The position numbers were made by a program, and so were the translations under genes. Below, piece after piece: positions 1 to 4,868 of a stretch of 5,479 nt of DNA. Source of the DNA: Chloroflexota bacterium (lineage in GTDB: Bacteria > Chloroflexota > UBA5177 > JANWHV01); NCBI GenBank assembly GCA_025450375.1, contig JANWHO010000270.1, positions 1-5,479 on the forward strand, read 5' to 3'. The notes below the pieces were generated by a model, which was not told where the DNA came from, searched no databases, and was given only the letters and a program-made list of their open reading frames with translations. Each line of letters starts with the position of its first letter. Position 1 is the stretch's first letter.

Positions 1-1
1 C

Positions 2-1774
2 CGCCGCCGCGATCTCGGCCAGGGTTTTGGACCGGTCGGGGGCGCCCGTCACCCCATAGCCATCCTCGCGCAACTCGATGTCCTCGGGCGCCGCTTCGAG
101 GAGATGCGCCGCTACCTTCATCGCCTGAGTCCGCACGGTGGCCACGGCCCCGAAAAGCGCCGAGCCGCCGACCACCAGGCCGCGCGAGCCCATGGTGCCG
201 ATCCCGGCTGGGGTGCGCGCCGTGTCGCCATGCACCACTACCACGTCGTCCATGGAGACGCCAAGCTGGTCGGCCACGATCTGGGCGAAGGTGGTCTCCT
301 GGCCCTGGCCATGCGGGGAGATACCAGTAGTGACTGTCACCGAGCCGGTGGGCTCCACGCGCACGGTGGCACTGTCGTAGGGACCGAAACCGCAGATCTC
401 GGTGAAGGTGGCAACGCCGATCCCGATGTATCGCCCCGCGCTCCGCAGTCTCTTTTGCTCGGCGCGGAGCGCCGGGTAGTCGGCCATCTCCAGCACCCGT
501 GTGAGCGGCTTATCGTACTCACCAGTGTCATAGGTGGGGCCATTGGGGGTCTTGTAAGGGAAGGCGTCCTTGGGAATGAAGTTCTTCCGCCGAACTTCCA
601 CTGGGTCCATCCCCAGTTCGGCTGCCAGCACATCAACCATCCGTTCGATGAAGTAGGCCGCTTCCGGGCGCCCAGCGCCCCGATAGGCGCCGACCGCCAT
701 CGTATTGGTATACACCGCCTGGATCTCCATGTCGACGGCATCGATCTTGTAGACGCCGGAAAGCAGCCAGCCGGTGAGGGGTGGGATCGTGGGATCGCGG
801 GGATAGGCGCCCAGATCGGCGACCCCGCGGAGGCGAAGCCCGGTGATCGTCCCATCCTTGCGGGCCGCGATCTCCAGATCGGCGATCTGGGCCCGCCCAT
901 GATGGGTGACCAGCAGGTTCTCGCGCCGCGTCTCCACCCATTTAACTGGGCGTTGCAGACGGAGCGCCAGGGCGGAGAGAATGATCTCCTCGGGATAGAC
1001 GCTGATCTTGACCCCGAAGCCGCCGCCGACCTCCGGCGCCACCACGCGGACCGCGATCTCCGGCAGCCCCAGGGCGGCCGCGATTTGGGTGCGGACGCTA
1101 TGGGGGTTCTGAGTGGAGGTGGTGACCACCAGTCCGCCGCTGAGGGCGTCCGGCTGGGCCAGGACGCCGCGGGTTTCCATGGGGATCCCGGCCACCCGCT
1201 GATTGATCATTTTCTGGCGGACTGTCACCTCCGCCTCGGCGAATGCCTCGTCAACTGGTCCGCGCTTCCGCTTGTAGGTGAAGGCGACGTTCCCCGGTAC
1301 GTGGTCATAGAGTTGCGGGGCGCCGGAGGCGAGCGCCGCCTCCGGATCGGTCACCACCGGCAGCGGCTCGTAGTCCACCTCGATCAGTTCCACCGCGTCC
1401 TGGGCGATTTCGGGGTTCTCGGCTACCACCAGGGCGATTGGCATGCCAACGTGACGTACACGCTCGGTCTCGAACACGGGAGTCTCGACCGCGATCATCC
1501 CGCGAGGACCACTCCCCTCGCCGCCAAACGGCATCGGGGTCTTGAAATCGTCCAGCAAATCAGCGCCGGTGTAGACGGCGAGTACCCCCGGCAGCGCGGC
1601 GGCGGCGGCCGTATCAATGGTGCCGATCCGGGCATGTGCCTGGCTGCTCCGCAGGAACGCGACATGCCCAACGTCACGTAACCGTACGTCGTCCACATAG
1701 GTGGAGCGGCCCGTGATCAGTCTCGGATCCTCCTTACGCCGTACGCGGGCGCCCATCTGCTTGCTGTAGACCAT
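2..1774 (-). CDS. Molybdopterin-binding large subunit, xanthine dehydrogenase/CO dehydrogenase (form II CoxL-like) family, 3' part missing
   Basis: This is the Mo-cofactor catalytic subunit of a cytoplasmic molybdenum hydroxylase, a family that oxidises aldehydes, purines, CO or related substrates with an FAD and a 2Fe-2S partner subunit. I translated 591 residues with no stop. The N-terminus (VRRKEDPRLITGRSTYVDD, about 11-29) is the typical opening of the a/b hammerhead domain. The Mo-binding domain follows, with GGGFG at 250-254, the active-site loop AYRGAGR at 363-369, HGQGQE at 488-493 and GTMGSRG at 526-532. AYRGAGR is the form II signature; true (form I) CO dehydrogenase has AYRCSFR with the copper-binding Cys, so CO oxidation is not supported and the substrate is unknown. 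Family members run about 770-810 residues, so roughly 180-220 residues, including the catalytic Glu near the C-terminus, lie outside the window. The ATG is preceded by GAAAGG at 9 nt. It is the first gene of its transcript, divergent from the ProA-like gene. The family is certain; the substrate is not. Confidence 0.95.
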   Translation of the reverse strand, partial: MVYSKQMGARVRRKEDPRLITGRSTYVDDVRLRDVGHVAFLRSSQAHARIGTIDTAAAAALPGVLAVYTGADLLDDFKTPMPFGGEGSGPRGMIAVETPVFETERVRHVGMPIALVVAENPEIAQDAVELIEVDYEPLPVVTDPEAALASGAPQLYDHVPGNVAFTYKRKRGPVDEAFAEAEVTVRQKMINQRVAGIPMETRGVLAQPDALSGGLVVTTSTQNPHSVRTQIAAALGLPEIAVRVVAPEVGGGFGVKISVYPEEIILSALALRLQRPVKWVETRRENLLVTHHGRAQIADLEIAARKDGTITGLRLRGVADLGAYPRDPTIPPLTGWLLSGVYKIDAVDMEIQAVYTNTMAVGAYRGAGRPEAAYFIERMVDVLAAELGMDPVEVRRKNFIPKDAFPYKTPNGPTYDTGEYDKPLTRVLEMADYPALRAEQKRLRSAGRYIGIGVATFTEICGFGPYDSATVRVEPTGSVTVTTGISPHGQGQETTFAQIVADQLGVSMDDVVVVHGDTARTPAGIGTMGSRGLVVGGSALFGAVATVRTQAMKVAAHLLEAAPEDIELREDGYGVTGAPDRSKTLAEIAAA

Positions 1775-1783
1775 GGCCGTATG

Positions 1784-1789
1784 CCTTTC
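1784..1789 (-). promoter_or_regulatory. Ribosome binding site of the molybdenum hydroxylase gene
   Basis: On the minus strand this reads GAAAGG, 9 nt before the ATG at 1774. It is a moderate Shine-Dalgarno match and supports that start, which also fits the normal N-terminus of the family. Confidence 0.5.
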
Positions 1790-1813
1790 ACTTTCGCGCG
1801 GGCGCGTCCGGCG

Positions 1814-1883
1814 CCCTCTAGGATCGGGGTTGCTGACAGGATACCAGCCACCAAGAGAATCGTGCGGAATGGCGCCTAGAGGG
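1814..1883. repeat. 9-bp perfect inverted repeat in the divergent promoter region
   Basis: CCCTCTAGG at 1814-1822 is repeated in inverted orientation as CCTAGAGGG at 1875-1883, with 52 nt between the arms and about 61 bp (close to six helical turns) between their centres. The arms bracket the best plus-strand promoter candidate (1833-1860). The arrangement would suit a pair of operator sites or a long stem, but no binding protein can be named from the sequence. Confidence 0.5.
1833..1860 (+). promoter_or_regulatory. Candidate sigma-70-type promoter for the ProA-like gene
   Basis: CTGACA at 1833-1838 (five of six matches to the -35 consensus) is followed after 16 nt by GAGAAT at 1855-1860 (four of six to the -10 consensus). 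Transcription would begin near 1867 and leave a leader of about 147 nt. A second possible -10, CATAAT at 1924-1929, is better by itself but has no -35 at the right distance. This is a pattern match only. Confidence 0.3.
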
Positions 1884-1948
1884 ACCGAGTGGCGATCGCG
1901 GCGCCATCTGGTACCCTGGAACCCATAATCATGGGGTCGGTTTCGGCT

Positions 1949-1982
1949 CCGTGGGACTACGGACCTCAAGGTTCACCCACGG
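1949..1982 (+). promoter_or_regulatory. Two-tiered hairpin in the leader of the ProA-like gene
   Basis: An outer 7-bp stem pairs CCGTGGG (1949-1955) with CCCACGG (1976-1982). Inside it, GGACC (1961-1965) pairs with GGTTC (1970-1974), including one G-U pair, around a TCAA tetraloop. An asymmetric internal loop (actac on one side, a single a on the other) separates the stems. It ends 19 nt before the Shine-Dalgarno of the TTG-started gene and has no following T-run, so it is not an intrinsic terminator. It matches no riboswitch class I know. Confidence 0.4.
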
Positions 1983-1999
1983 CAGTCTCTAGACATCAG

Positions 2000-2007
2000 G
2001 GAAGGAG
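2000..2007 (+). promoter_or_regulatory. Strong Shine-Dalgarno that decides the TTG start
   Basis: GGAAGGAG (2000-2007) lies 6 nt before the TTG at 2014. The next in-frame ATG (2095) has no comparable site, so the TTG is the preferred start. Confidence 0.75.
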
Positions 2008-2013
2008 CGCGCG

Positions 2014-3564
2014 TTGTCATTCTCCGCCGAGCCCGCTCCATCGCTCTCCAACCGAACGCCGGAACGCGCAACCCTCACTGGCGTTCCCCGCGGAATGCAG
2101 GTGCTGTTCGACGGCAACCGCCTGGCGCGGGTTCCGGACGGCATCGCGGATCGCTTTCGTCCGGGGGACCAGCTGCTGGTGGTCGGGCGCACGGGAGAGG
2201 TGCTGCACCTTCCCGCCGCGATCGCCGAGGTGGTCGACCGGGCGGTCGAGCGCGCGCGAGCCGCCTTCTCCGCGCTCGCCGCCGTGGACGACGCGGCAAT
2301 CACCCGGTTCTTCGGGTGCTTCGCCGCCCGTCTGGCCGACGATCCGATATGGGAGCGGATCGCCGCCGCCAATGAGGAGGATGTGCGCCTCGCGCAGGCC
2401 CGCGGACGCTCCACGGTCCGTCTGGTGGCCGGGTCAAGGATGCGTCGGGACATGATCGAGGGGCTAAAGGTCTGGGAACGCATGCCCTCGACCCGCGGAT
2501 CGGTCACTTCGAGCATCGCTCATGAGGGCTGGACGGTCGAGCAAGTGGTGGACGGCCTGGGGGTGATCGGCTTCGTCTTCGAGGGGCGGCCGAACGTATT
2601 CGCCGATGCCGCCGGCATCCTCCGAGGCGGGAACACGGCGGTGCTCCGGATCGGCGGCGATGCCCTTGGTACCGCGCGGGCTATCGCCGATCACGCCCTT
2701 CGCCCCGCCCTGAGCGAGGCGGGGCTGCCGCTGGACGCGGTGATCCTGCTGGACACGGTTGAGCATGCGGCGGGCTGGGCACTGTTCGCCAACCGCCAGC
2801 TCTCCCTGGCGGTGGCTCGCGGCTCGGGCCGAGCCGTGACCCTTCTGGGAGAGATCGCGCGGCAGGCCGGGACACCAGTCAGTTTGCATGGGACCGGCGG
2901 CGCCTGGCTGATCGCGGACGCCCACGCCGACCCGGCTCGGCTCCACGCCGCCCTCTTTCACTCCCTGGACCGGAAGGTCTGTAACACCGTCAACGTGGTG
3001 CTGATCGAGGAATCGCGCGCCGCTGAACTGGCGCCGGTCGCCTGGCGAGCCCTGCGGGAGCGGGGAGACGCACTGGGTAGCGGCTTCAAACTGCATGCCG
3101 CGGCGAACTCCCTCCCCTTCCTTCCCGCGGATCTCTTTCAGCGCACGGCGCCGATTCTCCGCGCCGGAGGGTTGTCCCACGAACCAATCGCCGAAATCTT
3201 GCCGATGGAGCATCTGGGGCGCGAGTGGGAATGGGAGCGGACCCCCGAAGTGAGTCTGGCCCTGGTAGGCAATCTTGAGGAAGCGATAGAGCTTTTCAAC
3301 CAGTACAGTCCCCACTTCGTGGCCTCCTTGATCAGTGAATCTCCGGCGGCGCACGAGCACTTTTTCCGGGCCATTGACGCCCCATTCGTGGGCGATGGCT
3401 TTACCCGCTGGGTGGATGGTCAATACGCATTGGACCGGCCTGAATTGGGGCTCTCCAACTGGCAATTCGGACGGCTGTTCGCGCGCGGGGGGGTGCTGAG
3501 CGGCGACGGTGTTTTCACGACCCGCCTCCGCGTCCACCAACAGGATTCAGGTCTCCACCGTTAA
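2014..3564 (+). CDS. Divergent ProA-family enzyme (glutamate-5-semialdehyde dehydrogenase/gamma-glutamyl phosphate reductase-like)
   Basis: It belongs to the aldehyde dehydrogenase superfamily, ProA branch, whose classical member reduces gamma-glutamyl phosphate to glutamate semialdehyde with NADPH in proline synthesis. Of 516 residues, about 70-510 follow ProA end to end: a helical start (AERARAAFSALA-like, about 75-90), GVIGFVFEGRPNV at 183-195 (ProA GVIGVIYEARPNV), VARGSG at 267-272 (ProA IPRGG), the nucleophile region KVCNTVNV at 321-328 with Cys323, and the C-terminal SPHFVASL at 432-439. Differences are plain. The NASTRF-type segment is replaced by DGFTRWVDG (461-469), the end reads ARGGVLSGDGVFTT (490-503) instead of ARGPMGLE-LTT, and about 65-70 extra residues precede the ProA-like core. 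Usual ProA length is about 415-420. No proB is adjacent. It starts at TTG behind a strong Shine-Dalgarno. The family is secure; the substrate could be the proline intermediate or another acyl phosphate or aldehyde. Confidence 0.88.
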   Translation: MSFSAEPAPSLSNRTPERATLTGVPRGMQVLFDGNRLARVPDGIADRFRPGDQLLVVGRTGEVLHLPAAIAEVVDRAVERARAAFSALAAVDDAAITRFFGCFAARLADDPIWERIAAANEEDVRLAQARGRSTVRLVAGSRMRRDMIEGLKVWERMPSTRGSVTSSIAHEGWTVEQVVDGLGVIGFVFEGRPNVFADAAGILRGGNTAVLRIGGDALGTARAIADHALRPALSEAGLPLDAVILLDTVEHAAGWALFANRQLSLAVARGSGRAVTLLGEIARQAGTPVSLHGTGGAWLIADAHADPARLHAALFHSLDRKVCNTVNVVLIEESRAAELAPVAWRALRERGDALGSGFKLHAAANSLPFLPADLFQRTAPILRAGGLSHEPIAEILPMEHLGREWEWERTPEVSLALVGNLEEAIELFNQYSPHFVASLISESPAAHEHFFRAIDAPFVGDGFTRWVDGQYALDRPELGLSNWQFGRLFARGGVLSGDGVFTTRLRVHQQDSGLHR

Positions 3565-3600
3565 GATTTTCCCCCCAAAGCTACGCCGCATGTGCGATAC

Positions 3601-3617
3601 TGTTAACGGCGTGTTAA
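3601..3617 (-). promoter_or_regulatory. TTAACA-N5-TTAACA direct repeat, Pho-box-like
   Basis: Read on the minus strand the site is TTAACA, CGCCG, TTAACA: two identical hexamers 11 bp apart, one helical turn. OmpR/PhoB-type response regulators bind such tandem repeats, and TT(A/C/T)ACA repeats with about 5-nt spacers are the PhoP box known from Bacillus subtilis. It lies 37 nt after the ProA-like gene and 110 nt before the next start. Assignment to any regulator is inference. Confidence 0.35.
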
Positions 3618-3622
3618 AGCCT

Positions 3623-3657
3623 ATCGGCTAAGCCGATCGCGAAAGGAGATTCTCTCC
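3623..3657 (+). other. Two small hairpins in the spacer before the 188-residue protein
   Basis: ATCGGC (3623-3628) pairs with GCCGAT (3632-3637) around TAA, a perfect 6-bp stem. Then GGAGA (3645-3649) pairs with TCTCC (3653-3657) around TTC. The second stem buries a Shine-Dalgarno-like AAAGGAGA that has no start codon at a usable distance. Neither hairpin is followed by a T-run. They could be leader structure or chance. Confidence 0.3.
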
Positions 3658-3715
3658 CTCCGTTAACGACCGTGGGGTGGCTTGCCCCGGTCCCAGATTT
3701 GCGACTGGTACGAAT

Positions 3716-3720
3716 GGAGA
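3716..3720 (+). promoter_or_regulatory. Ribosome binding site deciding the ATG at 3727
   Basis: GGAGA ends 6 nt before the ATG at 3727. The in-frame TTG at 3682 has no such site, so the shorter product is preferred. A GTG at 3721 is too close to this site. Confidence 0.55.
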
Positions 3721-3726
3721 GTGACC

Positions 3727-4293
3727 ATGGTGTACGCCTATTCCCCGGTCGAGACCTTTACGCCGCCCTTTCCTCTTTCGTTGGAGAGACAGGGACTCTC
3801 ACGAACTCAGCAAACCCTACTGCTCTTGGTGAACGCTATTCCCGATCTTTGTGACGAGGATGATCTGCAGTGCCTCGCGTTCCTGGCCGGTGAACTTGGC
3901 GTCTTGCCCCATACGCCTTTTTATTTCAGTCGCGGCGCGGGCGGTTTGATGCCTCAATCGGTGGTCCTGGACCATACCCTCCGTGGTTGCCTGGAATTGG
4001 GTTTGGTGGGCTGGGAGAACGGTCGCCTCCGGGCCTACGCGACGCCGGAGACCAAAGGCCCCGAGACCGCGATGACGGCGGGAGTTACCTGGCTTGCCAT
4101 GCTCCTTCCTTCGGAACGGCGCGTTCTTACCGAGGTGACGCTCAGCCTGCACGCCCGTGGCGTCCACGCCCTCTCACCGGCGGCGGACAGTCCGTTCCGC
4201 CAGGCCGTGAATCAGGCGCTTGGCTCCAGTGAAGGCGCGGATACGGTAGAACGGAGATTGCGCATGGCGCGCTTCGGGCTCGGCCAGGGGTAG
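3727..4293 (+). CDS. Hypothetical protein, 188 residues, possible winged-helix (YwgA/DUF4065-like) fold
   Basis: I do not recognise this protein with certainty. It has no signal peptide, no clear membrane segment and no catalytic motif. Residues about 24-95 (helix LSRTQQTLLLLVNAIPD, then DDLQCLAFLAGELGVLP, then a YFSRGAGG turn, then LDHTLRGCLELGLVGWENGRL) loosely resemble the small helical/winged-helix layout of YwgA- or DUF4065-type proteins, in which a phrase like 'LGLLP..F.FY.YGPYS..L..DL..L...GLI' is typical. The rest (about 120-188) is helical with a basic tail (ERRLRMARFG). ATG 3727 was chosen for its GGAGA at 6 nt; a TTG at 3682 would add 15 residues. It stands alone between a 162-nt spacer before it and a 119-nt spacer with a good -10 box after it. 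Codon use looks less GC-extreme than in the ProA-like gene. That it is a real gene is likely from its site and composition; its role is unknown. Confidence 0.7.
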   Translation: MVYAYSPVETFTPPFPLSLERQGLSRTQQTLLLLVNAIPDLCDEDDLQCLAFLAGELGVLPHTPFYFSRGAGGLMPQSVVLDHTLRGCLELGLVGWENGRLRAYATPETKGPETAMTAGVTWLAMLLPSERRVLTEVTLSLHARGVHALSPAADSPFRQAVNQALGSSEGADTVERRLRMARFGLGQG

Positions 4294-4325
4294 GCGATTG
4301 TCCTACGCGACGCGGAATCCTCCGC
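4290..4325 (+). other. Two weak stems after the 188-residue gene
   Basis: GTAGG (4290-4294) pairs with CCTAC (4302-4306) across the stop codon, and GCGGA (4312-4316) pairs with TCCGC (4321-4325) around ATCC. Both are 5-bp stems without a T-run, so this is not a standard intrinsic terminator. It may contribute little. Confidence 0.2.
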
Positions 4326-4353
4326 TGGATACGTGGGCCGTATCTTGTATACT
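4325..4353 (+). promoter_or_regulatory. Candidate promoter of the cNMP-binding gene and mutY
   Basis: TATACT at 4348-4353 matches five of six -10 positions and stands out in this GC-rich context. At 17 nt upstream is CTGGAT (4325-4330), only three of six to the -35 consensus. A start near 4360 would give a leader of about 53 nt. That leader contains an inverted repeat, GGTCA (4368-4372) with TGACC (4382-4386). Confidence 0.45.
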
Positions 4354-4396
4354 GCGTGTGATCGTGGGGTCATCGTCCAGTTGACCTGGGAAACCG

Positions 4397-4403
4397 AAGG
4401 AGA
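4397..4403 (+). promoter_or_regulatory. Ribosome binding site of the cNMP-binding gene
   Basis: AAGGAGA lies 9 nt before the ATG at 4413, a near-ideal Shine-Dalgarno that fixes the start. Confidence 0.7.
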
Positions 4404-4412
4404 GCCGCCGCT

Positions 4413-4853
4413 ATGGAAGTCGAGGAATTGCTTGAGCGCGTGTCGCTCTTCCAGAGGCTGGAGAAGCGCCATATTCGCTCGCTCATCCGGCTGACTCGGG
4501 AGCAAGAGTATGCGCCGGGCCAATTGATGGTGCAGGCTGGGCAAGCGGGCCTTGGGCTCTACATCATCGCGGAGGGCACGGCCGAGGTGCTCCGGGGGAA
4601 CCAGGTGCTGCGCCAATTGACGGCCGGTGATTTCTTTGGTGAGATGGCCCTCCTGGATGATTTGCCCCGGACGGCTGATGTGAGGGCCTCGACGCCCACC
4701 CGTTGCCTCACCCTCTCGAAATGGGAGTTTCTGGGAGAATTGGAATCGCACCCTCAAATGGCCTTGCCTCTCCTCCCCATGCTCTCTCGGAGAATCCGCA
4801 CCGCCGAGGATCGGGTGGACCACCTGCTGGCCGAGTTGGGACGAGGCAGCTAA
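4413..4853 (+). CDS. Stand-alone cyclic nucleotide-binding domain protein
   Basis: A 146-residue cytosolic protein made almost entirely of one CNB (Crp/cNMP-binding) domain. Helix A (VSLFQRLEKRHIRSLI, 10-25) leads into the beta roll: YAPGQLMVQAGQAG (33-46), LYIIAEGTAEVL (49-60). The phosphate-binding cassette is FGEMALLDDLPRTADV (75-90); Glu77 and Arg86 are the family's ribose- and phosphate-contacting residues, so it should bind cAMP, cGMP or a similar ligand. A C-terminal helix (about 115-143, SRRIRTAEDRVDHLLAEL) follows, as in Crp proteins, but there is no helix-turn-helix, kinase, channel or other output domain, so it probably acts through a partner. It has its own likely promoter and a strong ribosome binding site. 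mutY follows 15 nt after its stop, in the same frame, which suggests one transcript. The family is clear; ligand and partner are unknown. Confidence 0.92.
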   Translation: MEVEELLERVSLFQRLEKRHIRSLIRLTREQEYAPGQLMVQAGQAGLGLYIIAEGTAEVLRGNQVLRQLTAGDFFGEMALLDDLPRTADVRASTPTRCLTLSKWEFLGELESHPQMALPLLPMLSRRIRTAEDRVDHLLAELGRGS

Positions 4854-4868
4854 CTGTCTGATCAGCAA

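Noticed and set aside
104..1681. 525-codon open frame on the plus strand
   Set aside because: It lies antisense to the molybdenum hydroxylase gene, its translation is His/Gly/Arg-rich with no family likeness, and long antisense frames are normal in GC-rich genes.
2..1774. True aerobic CO dehydrogenase (form I coxL)
   Set aside because: The active-site loop is AYRGAGR and lacks the Cys of the AYRCSFR motif.
1949..1982. tRNA-like element because of GGTTCA
   Set aside because: No acceptor, D or anticodon arms can be drawn around it; it fits a simple nested hairpin better.
1889..2455. 188-codon plus-strand frame over the leader and 5' part of the ProA-like gene
   Set aside because: It has a Ser/Pro/Arg-rich composition, no family match and overlaps the well-supported ProA-like frame.
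2464..3540. 358-codon open frame on the minus strand
   Set aside because: It is the antisense shadow of the ProA-like gene and resembles no protein family.
3565..3600. Intrinsic terminator after the ProA-like gene
   Set aside because: The T and C runs just after the stop have no preceding GC-rich stem.
3682..3726. TTG start adding 15 residues to the 188-residue protein
   Set aside because: It has no ribosome binding site, while ATG 3727 has GGAGA at the right distance.
3672..3854. 60-codon GTG-started frame
   Set aside because: It overlaps the start of the 188-residue gene, and the nearest Shine-Dalgarno is 22 nt away and inside a hairpin.
4357..4372. Crp-like half-site TGTGA followed by TCA
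   Set aside because: The spacing is 8 nt instead of 6 and the second half-site is incomplete.
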